Below, piece after piece: positions 39,733 through 52,229 of a DNA stretch of 64,000 nucleotides. Source of the stretch: Pogona vitticeps (lineage: Eukaryota > Chordata > Lepidosauria > Squamata > Agamidae); assembly GCF_051106095.1 (NCBI RefSeq), contig NC_135789.1:19019501-19083500 (forward strand), in the 5' to 3' direction. The position numbers and the translations under genes were made by a program. Each line of letters starts with the position of its first letter. The first letter of the stretch is position 1. A model generated the notes under the pieces. It was not told the origin of the DNA. It worked only from the letters and a program-made list of their open reading frames with translations, and made no database searches.

Positions 39733-42700
39733 AGGCTGAGAAGGTCTGTGTTCTCCCAGCAGCCAGAGGGAGGAATGAGCAAGACCCATCTGCTTGGGTG
39801 GGTGGGGGGACCACGTGGCTGCCTGAGGACCACCCCGGCCTTTGGGCCATCTGGACCTTCCCTCTTGCTCCCCCCAACCAAACTGTCCTGTCCCCTTCCC
39901 GCCCCTGCCCCAGCACAGAGGAAGAAGGTTGTGGGTGGAGAGATGGGGCAGGTGGTGGGGTCCCTCCAGAAGGGATGCTCTCCAGTGAAAAGGCGGAGGA
40001 GGAAAGGAGCCGTGGGGCCAAAAGAGAGGGCGCTTTTTCAGGCCCCTGGGCGGGGGAGGGAGGCCTTCCATGGCCTGCAAGTGGCCCTTGGGCAGGCAAG
40101 GAGACCCCAGGTGGCGGGGGGGGGGACTCTCCCCTCACTGGGGGGGGGGCGGCCGGCCCTGGGGTGGCATTTCCCCCTTCCCTGAAGCCCAGTGAGATCA
40201 GAAGGGGGCTTTCTCCTGCGGAGCTGTGGGTTGTGTTAGGCAATCTGGACCAACCAATTAAAAGGCATGCAATTAAACACTAATTACGGCCAGTCGCCTC
40301 GAGGAGGGAGGGGCTGATCCTGGGTTGGAAGCCCAGTCTCCTACATCTCGTGGAGTGGGGTGGGGTGGGGTGGGAGGGAGAGTGGAACTGGCCCTTTGGC
40401 AGGCCAGGCCCAAAGGTGCCGGGAAATGTGCAAGCTTTCGAAGCCACTGCTCTCTTCCTCGGACCTTCAGTTGGAGGAGGAGGTGTGAGACCACTTCCTT
40501 GTGCGCTCCTGGGTGCCTTCAGGAGCAGCAGAAAACTTGCTCCCCCTCCGGCGGGACAGGACCAGCACTGCGATGCCGGGCTCTCTCGGATCCCAGCGGA
40601 GCCCATCCATGCGCCGGGATGGGTGCGTAGGTGGGGGGAGAGTCAGAGCAGCTCAGTCCCCATCCGAGGCTGCCGGAGACCTCTGGGGAGGGCTTCCCCT
40701 CTTCTCTGAGCTCGCTTTCCTGCCACACGCCTTCCCCCCCCCCGCCCCTCCACGGCATCCCCTGTGTTTGTTTTCTGGGGTTGTCTGGCTGCCTCCTCAG
40801 CTGTGCTTTTCTCCCCGTCTTGCCGTGTTCCGGGTGCTCGCTGGCGTTTTCTTTGCCTCTAATTGCATCTAAAAGTGCGTGTTTGTTGATGTGTTTCCAT
40901 CGCGCGCCATCTGGACCAAACTTCCGCGCATCCAAATGAGGATGAGTTATAAATGGGCCTTCGGAAAGAACAAACGTCTTTTTATACAAACGAGAGGCAG
41001 GCTCGTCAAGCGCAGCGGGCGTGCCGGGCGCAGGTTGGGTGCTGGACGATGGGTCACCTGGAGTCGGGTCTTCCCCCTCCCCCGTGCAAATTGCTGGGGG
41101 GGCCTTCCTTCCACCCCTGGCTGTCTCACCCTGGCTGTGCCGTACCGGGTTTGTGGGGGTTAGGATCCAATGGGAAACGGGGTCAGCCAGGCTGACTTAC
41201 CTTCAGCTCCCGGGAAAGAAAAATGGATTTTTAAGTCCACCTTAAAAGAGTAGAAATTGCCCAGGGAAGCCGCATGCCTCTCCTTCTGGAGGCCAGCCTC
41301 TGGTCAAGCTCTTGCTTGGCCCGCGGCAGGAGGGGAGGCCTCTTCCTTCGGTTTGCTTTCTGCAGGAATTCCCTCCAGGCGGGAAAGGCCAAAGAGCTGC
41401 ACGGAGTGCTCGGAGGGCTCCCGCCAGGCACAGAGCCACAGCCTTCCGTGCGGGGCCGCTGTGCTCTTCCTCCACTTTGAGAGTGGTGGTGGGGTTGGCC
41501 CCACCAGGTGGGCTAGCGGTCAGGACAGGAAGCCCGGCTGTTTCTCCACAGCCAGGTGCTTTCCACAGGCGTCCGGCCTGCCTGCCCGTCGCCCACACCT
41601 CAAGGTGTTCTCCTTCAGAAGCGCCATGCTCCTCCGAGGGCCGTGGTGCGGATTGATGCCACCAGCCGCGGGGGCTCGGCCTTCCTTCCGTCCTTCCGTC
41701 TGTCCTTCCCGGCAGCAGCTGGGCAGAGAATCAAGGACCAAAGCCCAGATTTCCTCCTTTCCTTGCCAGGGTGAAGGAAAGGATGGAGCTCCATGGACCA
41801 AAGAAGGACCCCCCCTCCTCAACTGGGATCCCCCTGACGTGGGGGACACCGGGATGCTCCGTGGCCAAGGCCTGAAGGCTTTGGGAGGGAAGGCCTGGGT
41901 GCTCGGCGCTCAGCGCAAGACGGCCCATGGGACTGGGGGTGGGACCAGCAGCCCCCTCCTGTGCTGGCATGGCAGGCGAGGTCCTCTGTGGCACAGATCT
42001 CTGGCAGAGAGGGAGGAGGCACCACCAGCTGTTTCCCCCGCTCCCGATGTGCATTCCCTTGAACACGCCGGCCTCGCCTGCCCTCCCTCCTGCCCTCCCC
42101 TCCCCAGACAACGAGGCCCATTCATGTGCTTTGGCTCAGCCTGGAAAGCTCACCCGGTGGTGGCCTCTTCATTCACGTTTCCCAGCGGGAAATTCCGCGC
42201 GATAAGTCTTCCAGCTGGAACATCTGGCCAACACCCTCCCTCCCCCCGCAGAGCTCAAGGGGGTGATTCAAGGGCACGGCCATTCCCCTCCCAGGGACAG
42301 AAAAATGCCCGGCAGGCTGTGCCCTGTGGCTTGCCCGCTTCCCACCCGTGGAGTGACGAAATGGGGGGCAAAAGTGGCCGTTTCCAGGTTTCTGGAGAGA
42401 CGCACGTCGCCTGTCCTGTCCGATCCTGCCACCACGGCCGAACTTCGTAGCCCACTCGGTCGCAACGGGACGGGCGTGGGAGGCCACCCACGGAGCCTCA
42501 TGAGGCGAGTGGGGCACATTAAAGGGCTTTTATCCCATGGAAACTCAAATCCTGGAAGGAAAACAAGGTGCTCCTTGGCCCACCGAGATGGAAACCCTCG
42601 GCCGGTCTGCGCTGACCGTCCACCCCTTTCCCCCCAGCCATTCGTGGGGCGCGTGGCTTGTGTCGCTTTTGCCCGGGAGCTTCCGTGGCCACCTGCCAGG

Positions 42701-45700
42701 GCGACCCCCCCTGCTGCTCATAGACTCCCCCTTCTCCGACCCCTGGAAAATGCCTGCCTTTTTCCCCCTTCCCAAACTCCTCTGGGTCCTCTCTCTCTCT
42801 CTCTCTCTCCCTCTCCCCCCTTCCCGGTTGCCACCCCCTCCCTGTCCTTACCTGTGGGAAGAAGACAGCACGTAAAACCACGGGCATCCCATGCCCACTC
42901 ATTCGGGTTGCTAGGCAACTGTCGGGGGGGGGCTCCGTCCCCGCTTGCTTTGGGCTGCTTGCCGCCACGATAATTTAATTCCATTTTATTTTATTTCTCC
43001 AAAGGGGGAAAAAGAGGACGGTGATGTGGGGAAGTGGGGAGGGGGGGCGGCATCTCTGCTCAGGCCCTTCCTCTCCCCAGGAGCTTCACCCGGAACGTTT
43101 CTGCTGGCAGAGCAGCCTCGGCCGCCCTGCAGCGATGGCCCTCTGGCCAGGCGCAGAGGGACGCTCTCTTGCTTCGGCCGAGTTATCTGGGACCAGGGGC
43201 TTTGGGGTGGGGTGGGGTCGGGTGGGAAGGGACGGGCGGGTTGCTCGGAGGCCCCGCGTTTAAACCCCAGCAGCACAAGAGAGAGCCCCTCCCTCCCCGC
43301 CACCCGCTTTCTCTTCTGCGTGGCCTTATTCTAACTGTGGGGGCTCCGGAGGCACCAGCCGGGAAGTTCTGGGTTCCTGGGGATTCCCAGGAAAGGGTCT
43401 CTTTTCCGGCTCCGCTTTATTTCCCACCATCTGGGAATGGAAGCTCAGCTGAATAGTTGAAGCCAGTTTGAAGCTGGGCTTCCAGTGAAAAGGAGGGGGG
43501 TGGGGGGCTTGGCAGCATTGGGGTAATGAGGTTATCAGCAACCCCCCTGGCGCGGATGTGCCACGTGCATGCCAGCTATTTGGAGTAGCCGGGCCCCTGG
43601 GGGACTCCTCTCATTAGCAGGAAGGGGCCTGGAGCGCTATTTTGGGAGGGAAGGAGGGAGGGACGCCGGAGGGGCGGGCGGGCGGGTGTGTGTGTGTGCC
43701 CCACTTACTGCCTCAGCTCCTGGGTCTCCTGGCCTGCCCGGCACCTGCCCCGTGACCTTAGTCTGGGAAGCAAAGGCCAGCGGGGCCTCGCGGAGGGTCC
43801 CAGCGGGGGCCCACCCTCCTCCGAGCGGTCCCTTGGCCGTGAGTTCAGCTCCGGTGGGGTCCTTTCCATGCAATTTGGGTTCTGGTTTTCGCTCCCCCCC
43901 CTTTGCTCCTGGGTCTGGAAAAGGCACCCCTCCCCTGAGAAACCTCTGCCCAATTCTCTCTTGTCCGGGCAAACCTCCCCCCTGGTTTCTCTCCAGCCCG
44001 AAAGAGGCCTGGGGCTTGGGAGCCACTGGACTCCGTTCCGTTTATTGCTTTCCCAAGGAAAGGGTTGAGGAAAGGCTCCCGCCGAGACCTCGGTGCCCGT
44101 CCGTGGATGGAGCAGGAGGAATTACCGGGGGGGGGGGGGCTCGCTTCGAGAGTGGGCGCTCTGCTCCCTGCTCCCTCCAACTCAAGGACAGGCGGGCGGG
44201 CAGTGGGAAGGCAGATTTGGGGGGGGGCGGGGGATTGTGGAACAGCAGACTCCCCCCTCCTCAGCTCCACGCACCCATTATCCCCAGCGCTTCCTCTGCC
44301 CCTCCAGGGGAGGAAGGCCTTCCTTCCCAGGTGTCTCCATCACCCTGTGGAGTGTCACGAGGGCACCCCCCTCGCCACCTGCCATCCTGCCCTGGCGTTG
44401 GCTTCCTTGGGCCGCCTGCATTATGGATGAGGCGCCGTGACAAAGAACGTGGCTCCAGTTTCAGCCGGGCGTTGGTGGCAGGGGTAGTGGGGAGGAGGAG
44501 GAGGAGGAGGGAACTGGGATGAGGGTGGACGGGGGGCCCTGTCTCTCCTGCCGCACTGCCCAAAGGGGGTCCTCCGGCTGCCCCTTGGCGGGCTCCTGGC
44601 ATGGGTCTCCCCCAGGGCCCTCGGCCAGTGTGGGGGCGTGAATCCCATCCCTGCAGGCCTGGAGTGAGGTTTGGGCCCCAAATGGTGCTGGTGATAAGAA
44701 CGGCCCTCTCCCTTGGCATGAGTCGGGGGGGGGGAGCTGCAAGGATCTGGGCCGCTGTGGGGCCGCTTCCCACAGCCCTGCCCCGATTCCCCCTTCCTGT
44801 GTCGCCACCTTGGGGCAGATGGACAGCCGATGGGTGTGCCCAAGGCCCCCTTTGGCCAAGGAGGGTCAGGGGGGTCAGGCTCCGCCTTTAGGCCAGCAAG
44901 TGGCTGGAGGTCCTCAGGGGGATCATTCCTGATGGGGACCCCTGCCCCCCCAGGGCTCACGGAGGGACAGCTGAGCCTCCTTTGGCCGTGACTCTGGCCC
45001 AAGGTGCTCCTCTGGGGCCAGACGGGGCCGCCACCGCGGCTGGGCGCAGGTTCCGATGCCTCCGGCTCCCGCTCGGCACGTGTCTCTCCCGCTCGGGACT
45101 GGCAGAGACGGAGGAAGGAGGCCGGCTGGGAAGGAACGTGTCGGTGTGCGGATGCTGGGAGCTCTCGGCAGAAAGAACAAGACAGGTTGGGGGGATTGGG
45201 GTCCGGGGGCCGCAGGGCTTCTCCTCCTTCCCCACCGCTGCCTTCTGGAGTGGCTCTGCTCTGCCCTGCTCTCCCCCCCCCAACCCTCCGCCCTTCCCTC
45301 TTCCTCCTCCTCCTCCTCCTCCTCCTCTTCGGTGCACGCTTTAATCTGCCAGAACCAGGAGCGATGCTGAGCTGACAGCCGCCGTCTGGGGCCGTGCACG
45401 GTGGTGGCAGTGGGGCGGCGTGGGAGGGGAGGACCGCAGCCGAGGCTCGCGTTCATGCAGGCGGCCTGGGACCTCCCGTCGGGAAAAGGAGCCCCCACCC
45501 CAGAGGGCTGTGCCGGTGAGTGGACGGAGCTGCTCTCTTTCACCTTTTTGGGCTGCACAGCTGCGTGATGGACGCGGGGGGGGGAGAAGAGGGGACGCCC
45601 AGCAGCCCCAGGGAGTGTGTGTGTGTGTGGGGGGGGTTTGAGGGTGGAAAGGGAATGACAGGAGAGTGGGAGGCACCAGGTTTGCATGCGGGGGAGGGGA

Positions 45701-46529
45701 GACTCTTGTCTTGGGAACGAGGGACGGTGGCAAGGGAGCCCCCACCCCCATCCTGATCTCTGGATCTCCCGCCACAGCCCTCGGGAAGAAGCCGGAGCGC
45801 ATGGTCTCCTGCTTTCTTCTTCCTGGTCTCCCCCTGGGAGGGAGGGAGGGGGCTGAGGGGCTTCTTGGGGGCAGCCCCCAGTGCGGTCGGGAGCCTCACC
45901 CCTCCCACCAACCAGTGGTGCCCCTCGCACTGCCCCTTCTCCCACCTTGAGCATCCTTCTTCCCCAGAAAGGGAGGGGGGGTACCTTGTTCTCTGGGGCA
46001 CGTTTCCACCTGCCCCCCCAGGCCTGGTGGGGGCCAGGAGGAAGGCTGCTCTCTCCCTCGTCGGAGTGGCTCTCCCCCCCTCCTGCCCCATACCTTGGGG
46101 AGGGGTCAGACTCCAACCAACCCCCCCATCCTTCAGAGACCATCCCCTGCTACCCACCCTCCACCCAGTCAGGTCAAGCCCCACTGACCAGCTGCCCTCT
46201 CGGGTCATGACCCACTGGCTCTCCCTCCCTCCCTCCAGCTGGCCTCCTCCTCCTCCTCCTCCTCCTCCTGGCCTCTGCCCACCCACAGCCCGGGACAGGC
46301 CTGGGGGGGGCAGTGCTTTCCTCCCTGGGGGCCAGGAACCCCTTTGGGCTGCCCCCCAGCTGTGTGGTCCCCATGGCCCTCTTTGTGGCCCTTCCCTTCC
46401 TTCTCTCCCAGGTGGGCCAGCAGCCTCGTTTGGCCCTTCCTTTCTGTTTCTGCCCCACACACATACACAAAGGGAGGGGGAAGGCTTCCTCCCTCTTGTG
46501 ACCGATGCCCTCTTAACCTTGGCCTGCAC

Positions 46530-46530
<1 letters not shown>

Positions 46531-46560
<30 letters not shown>

Positions 46561-46561
46561 A
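46531..46561. repeat. (CA)n microsatellite
   Basis: About 15 CA units. Confidence 0.95.
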
Positions 46562-47711
46562 ATCTAAGACTATCACAAGTGGCGGCCGTGGCCCTCGGAG
46601 CTCCCCCTCCGGCTTGTCGTTTCCCGTGTGGGGGCTCAGCCCTACCGAGGCTGCCTTGAGCTTGCCGGGGGAAAGCCAGGATCGGGGCCCTTCAGGATGA
46701 GTGACATAGGGAGCTTTCCCCAGGCACCCATCCTCCCAGCAGCCCTGCGGGGCAGGCTGGGTTCAGAGGCGCCCGTCCAAAGCTCCCCTTTCGGCCTCAC
46801 TGCCTGTCCTGGCCCGGAGAGAGAGCTTGGCATCGAGCTGTCCCCACCGTCCTCCAGGGCTGGCCGGCCTCCCTCAGCCAGGGTGAGGGCCGCTGGACTG
46901 CAGGTGGATGGATCTCGGCCCCTTCCCTGGCCGGCCCCAGGGGCGGCAGCGGCTGGCACGCTGTCCCCATCTATTTTGGTTTTTAATCCGTTGGGGCTTT
47001 GCAAGACATGCCTGCCACCCCACACTGCTGCCGCCTGGGTGTCCGGATCCTCCCTCACCCCCCCCCCACAGCCCGACAGGCTGGCCCGCTAATTAAATTC
47101 CCTCAAGCCTCGTTTGAGCGGGCTGGTAATGCGAGCCGAGGCCTCTTCTCTCCCAAAGACAAGTCAGGGGTAGGGGGCACACATACCATCGTCCAGGAAC
47201 CCTGGTCTAGGGAGGTATTTCTGGGTCAGGCGGCGGGCAGGACAGACGGCTGGAAGCGACGGCTGGAGAGAAGGCACGGGGTTTGGGGGCAGGGGTGGAA
47301 TTGGTGAAGGGCCCCTGAAATAGCACCAGCCCGGGATGGGGAGGGTGACCGGCTGGCGGGCTGTTTGGGGTGTGTCTGGGCCTGCCGCGGAGGGATCCAG
47401 GCCCTTCTCTGTCCCCTTTCCACGATGGCCGCTTCCTTGGCTCCCAAGAACGTTCGGCAGCTGGAGGGGGGGTTTCATGGGAAGGCTCGGTTTGCAAGCC
47501 TCTTGGACATCAGCTGGCAAAAGGGTGAGAGGGTGGGGGGGTGCAGGTCTGTCACTTTGGGGTGGAGGGCTGGGGCACAGTCTGCAACCCGGGGCCGGCC
47601 TAGACTCCTGCATGCGGTTCTGTACGCTCCCGTGGAGGGCAGAGACCCCCGGCCACAGAGGCCGAGGAGGGTGCGAGGGGTGGGTGGGAGGTGGGCCTCC
47701 GAATGGTGCAG

Positions 47712-47736
47712 GTTGGCTGGCTGGCTGGCTGGCTGG
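47712..47736. repeat. (GGCT)n microsatellite
   Basis: Six units of GGCT. Confidence 0.9.
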
Positions 47737-48299
47737 GCGGAAGGAACAAGGGCGTTCTTTGTTGGAATGAGAAGACATCCAGAGGGATGGCCGGCTGCCT
47801 CTCTCCAGAGGGCTTTGGGCTCAGGAGGGGCAGCTGTGGGTCCCGTTCTCCCCCCCCCAAAAAAAAACCCTGAACAGCCCAGCATGGTACAGGGGCCAGG
47901 CTAGGGACCCCCCCCCCAACCCTCTCTTGTCTTCCTCCCGGGCCTTCCCACTCTGGAGAGGAGCAGCCGGCTCGTGTGGCTCGGAGGGGAGGGAGGACAG
48001 GCGTGAGACCCGTCCGCCCAAGATGCTAAAGAGGGCCGGGGAAAGGGGTCTGGAGGGCCTAATCAGCCTCCCTGCATGTGCGTGTGTGCGTGGGAGAGGG
48101 AGAGAGAGGGAAAGAGGCTGTGACAGTGAGAAGCCTCTGGATAATCAACAGATGTTGGGGGGGACTGATGGGTTTGCAGGCTTGGAAGCCCCCTCTTCCG
48201 GAGCAGAAGGCCATGGAGAGACCGATGGCTTGGGGGTGGGGTCTGGACACATGGAGCGCAAGCGAGGCTTGGAAGGAAGGAATGAAAGAAGGAACTGAG

Positions 48300-49735
48300 G
48301 ATGAGCAGAAGGAAGGATGGAACTAAGTAAGTTGATGGATGGATGGATAAAAGGAAGGAAGGAAGGAAGGAAGGAAGGAAGGAAGGAAGGAAGGAAGGAA
48401 GGAAGGAAGGAAGGAAGGAAGGAAGGAAGGAAGGAAGGAAGGAAGGAAGGAAGGAAGGAAGGAAGGAAGGAAGGAAGGAGCTGATGATGAATGGATGGAT
48501 GGAAGGAAGGAAGTTGATGGATGGAAGGAAGTTGATGGATGGATGGAAGGAAAGAAGGAAGTAAGGAGCTGATGATGAATGGATGAAAGGAAAGAAGGAT
48601 GGAAGTTGATGGATGGATGGATGGATCGATGGATGGATCGATGGATGGATGGATGGAAGGAAGGAAGGAAGGAAGGAAAGAAGGAAAGAAGGAAAGAAGG
48701 AAAGAAGGAGCTGATGATGGATGGATGAAAGGAAAGAAGAATGGATGTTGATGGATGGATGGATGGATGGATGGATGGATGGATGGATGGATCGATGGAT
48801 GGATGGATGGAAGGAAGGAAGGAAGGAAGGAAAGAAGGAAAGAAGGAAAGAAGGAAAGAAGGAGCTGATGATGGATGGATGAAAGGAAAGAAGGATGGAT
48901 GTTGATGGATGGATGGATGGATCGATGGATGGATCGATGGATGGATGGATGGAAGGAAGGAAGGAAGGAAAGAAGGAAAGAAGGAAAGAAGGAAAGAAGG
49001 AGCTGATGATGGATGGATGAAAGGAAAGAAGGATGGATGTTGATGGATGGATGGATGGATGGATGGATCGATGGATGGATGGATGGAAGGAAGGAAGGAA
49101 GGAAGGAAGGAAAGAAGGAAAGAAGGAAAGAAGGAAAGAAGGAGCTGATGATGGATGGATGAAAGGAAAGAAGGATGGATGTTGATGGATGGATGGATGG
49201 ATGGATGGATGGATGGATGGATGGATGGATCGATGGATGGATGGATGGAAGGAAGGAAGGAAGGAAGGAAAGAAGGAAAGAAGGAAAGAAGGAAAGAAGG
49301 AGCTGATGATGGATGGATGAAAGGAAAGAAGGATGGATGTTGATGGATGGATGGATGGATGGATGGAAGGAAGGAAAGAAAGAAGGAGCTGATGATGAAT
49401 GGATGAAAGGAAAGAAGGACGGAAGTTGATGGATGGATGGATGGAAGGAAGGAACGAAGGAAGGAAAGAAGGAAAGACGGAAGTTGATGGATGGAAGGAA
49501 GGAAGGAAAGAGCTGATGATGAATGGATGAAAGGAAGGAAGGAAGGATGGAAGTTGATGGAAGGAAGGAAGGAGCTGATGATGAATGGATGAAAGGAAAG
49601 AAGTTGATGGATGGATAGATGGAAGGAGCTGATGAATGGATGAAAGGAACGAAGGAAGGACGGAAGTTGATGGAAGAAAAGAGCTGGTGATGAATGGATG
49701 AAAGGAAGAAAGGAAGGGCGGAAGGACAGAAGGAG
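48300..49735. repeat. compound GGAA/GGAT satellite with higher-order units
   Basis: A pure (AAGG)n block of about 125 bp (48352-48478) is followed by repeated larger units. Each holds GGAGCTGATGATGGATGGATG, AAAGGAAAGAAGGATGGATG, a (GATG)n run interrupted by ATCGATGG, a (GAAG)n run, and four AAAGAAGG steps. Unit starts near 48708, 48862, 49000, 49142 and 49300 give a period of about 140-158 bp; shorter decayed units continue to 49735. It lies about 2.5 kb upstream of the LINGO3 coding exon. The long open frames on both strands are by-products of the tetranucleotide repeat. Confidence 0.9.
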
Positions 49736-50820
49736 CTGCTTTCTCTCTCTGGCTCCCCAGCGGCTTAGGGCTCCCCAGTGGTTGTTCCTGCTCCCGGCCT
49801 CCCGTCTCTGAAGGCAGGGTCTCTCCTGAGAGGAGCCCCCTTCCCATGAGCCCTGCTAGGAGACCCTGCAAGGCAGGAGGGAAGCGCCACAGGTCGAGAT
49901 GTTGCTCAGACGTCCCCGGGAGACCCTGGACGCTTCCCAGGAGGCCACCCAGTTCTGTCTGGAAGCCCCATCAAGCTTCTCCCCCCCCGGTCTCTGGTCC
50001 CCGGTTCCTCCTTCCCTTTTCCTGGTCCGGCATCCAAGGAGCAATGCAAGGACGCTGCTGCATGCTCCCGGGGGGGGTGTCGATCCCAATCCCCGAGGGT
50101 GACCGTTCTTCAGGGATGACAGGCTCGAAAGGCCGTCCCAGAACCGCAAGGACGAGAGAGAAGCTGCCCGGGAACCGGGGGTGGTGGTGGCTGCAGGGCG
50201 CTGAGAAAAGTGGGTGCCAAGCAGGGGGCGTGGGTGGGCCGCCCCGGCTGCCTCAAGCAAGAGACACTCTCTTGCCTTCAGTCGGGCAGAAGAAAACAAG
50301 GGTCACTCCTGGGAATCCTTTGCCTGATGCCCCCCCTTCGGGCCGCCTCTTTCCCTCCTTCCCCCCCCCCCGCAAATCGCTGGAGCCCTCCAGGGGTCTT
50401 GGGGGCAGTTACAAGTCCCATCGTCCACCCGCCACGGCCTGCCACACGGATCGGCAGTCCGGCCTCTTTCGGACATTTGGGGCTGCGGCTGGCAGGGGTC
50501 TTGGGATCGGGGGGGTGTCCCCATCTGGGGGAAGGTCCCTGGCCCTTGCCCCCTCCTGGCGCAGAGGCTGGGGGTGCTGTGAGAGGCAGCAGAAGGCAGG
50601 GTGGAAAGGGATTAAGTGGAAGGGGGTGGGAGGCCTGCCTCTGCGCCGTGGCGGGTGACTCAACGACCGCCAAAGAAACCAGCCTGGCGTCGTCTGTGTT
50701 GTTATTCTCCGGCAGGGATTTCTCTGGCTTCCCCGAGCGGCTTCTCACAGCCGAGAGAGCAGCCGGCCTTTGGCAGTTCTTAATACGTTTCGGTGGGTTT
50801 GCTTAACACTCATGCACGCA

Positions 50821-50846
50821 CGCACACACACACACACACACACACA
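50821..50846. repeat. (CA)n microsatellite
   Basis: About 13 CA units, slightly interrupted at the left (GCACGCACG). Confidence 0.9.
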
Positions 50847-52199
50847 GGGAGGAGGAGAGTAAGAATTCTGGAAAATCTCTCTTTTTTTCTGGTGCAGTCC
50901 ACGGCGCCTGGTGTGCCTCCGAGGAGCCCTCCAGCTGCCTGTCTCGGCCTGTTTGCCACGCTTTCCGGCACCATCGGGGAAATCCAAGTGGGCAGCTGGT
51001 CTCCTTCCCCTGCATGTGCCGGACTTTTGGAGGGAGGGAGCAGAGGGCGGTGGGGCTTGGCGCCCCCAGGTCCCTGGCAGAGGCAGCTGGGAGACTGTGG
51101 CCTCTCAAACAGCCCATGCCAGCCGGTGGGGCTGGCCAGGCGCAGCCCACGGGCACTTTTGCAAGCATTCAGGCTGACCTTCCTTCCTTCCCTCCTTTTC
51201 TCAAAATGAAATTTCAAAGATAACCGCAGCTGGCAAGGGACGAAGAAACGGTGGCGGAAAGGGCATCCGCATGACGTCCACCTAAAGGAGATCGTTTCGG
51301 TGGCTGGCATCTTGCCCTCGGTCTGCTGGGGTTGACAGAGATGGTCCACGTACTCCCGTGCCCACAGCCGGCGATGTCAGGCAGCTGCAAGTTGCCCACC
51401 CTCTCTTGCCAGAGGCCACTGTGAGCCGGCACCATGAAAGACGTCTTCCCCAGTCGGCACTGGGAAGGGTGGGTGGGGTTGGAATGGTAAACCGTGGCAC
51501 CTGCCACGACTCTGCCCCACGGAGCCTCAGCGGGGCTACCCTTGCTTCGTCCCTGGCTCCCCCCGCCCGCACCTCACCCCCCTCCACTGAATGCAAAGCT
51601 CTGGGGGTTGTTATATAATAATATAGGAAGAGGTTGGGGGGGGGAGAGAGGGAGAACCACAGGAAGGGAAATGGAGTTGATGCAGAACCGGTGGCTGTCT
51701 CTCTCTCTGCTTCTCCCCCTCCCTCCTCCTCCTCCTCCTCCAAAGAGGGGGAAATGAGCCCAAAGTATTTTTAGCCTCCTCGAAAGGGTGGGGGTTGGTA
51801 GGGGGGGGAGAAGAGCGAGAGGGCTTTGCATTATTTCTCAAGGGCGGTCAGTTCTTAATCCATAATCTACAAAGAATGGGGGATTTGGCCACCGCAAGAT
51901 CTCGCTCGCCCTCCACACACATACACACATGTGAAATCTGCCTGGGAAATGTTGTGAACTGGGGAGACTGGCACCGAGGGGGGGGAGTAGAATCCTGTCT
52001 GCTATCAGGAACCCCCCCCAAAGGCAGCCTGGGGTCCCTAAGAGGTGGGGAGGCATAGGTGGATGGCATCCAAGGAAGCTCCCCAGTTATATCTCGTTCC
52101 TCTTCCTCCTCCTCCTCTTCCTCCCTCTTGCTCTCAAGCCCTGGAAGAGTTTGAAGCCACTTTCTCTCTCTCTCTCTCTCTCCACCACCACCCAGGCGC

Positions 52200-52225
52200 A
52201 TGGGAAGATGGTAGGGCTTCCGTAG
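52200..52225 (+). promoter_or_regulatory. LINGO3: two overlapping minimal uORFs in the LINGO3 leader
   Basis: The LINGO3 exon begins after the acceptor CACCACCCAG (ending 52195). Within its 34-nt leader, ATG at 52200 opens MGRW-stop (ends 52214), in frame with LINGO3, and ATG at 52208 opens MVGLP-stop (ends 52225) in another frame. Both end before the LINGO3 ATG at 52230, so reinitiation or leaky scanning would be needed. Confidence 0.6.
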
Positions 52226-52229
52226 GACC

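Larger units (their letters stand above)
37354..52195. other. non-coding interval, probably LINGO3 intron 1
   Basis: No exon with recognisable homology in 14.8 kb. PEAK3 and OAZ1, near LINGO3 in human, were not seen. The interval holds microsatellites, a 1.4 kb compound satellite at 48.3 kb, and poly-G/poly-C runs. Islands of lower GC rich in TAATTA, ATTA and TTAAAA words lie at 40225-40290, 40865-40995, 42955-43015, 43440-43620 and 47085-47135, and are candidate conserved enhancers. A short segment at 45447-45511 is bounded by GCAG and GTGAGT and could be an extra 5'UTR exon, but this is weak. Confidence 0.5.

Noticed and set aside
44923-46143. 406-residue minus-strand open frame in the LINGO3 upstream interval
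   Set aside because: Low-complexity Gly/Pro/Arg/Glu composition in CpG-poor, G-run-rich DNA, no recognised domain; typical GC-driven frame.
48063-49871. 602-residue minus-strand open frame rich in Ser, Pro, His, Ile and Phe
   Set aside because: It is the translation of the GGAA/GGAT satellite, whose four-base units leave all frames open; no start context, homology or splice logic.
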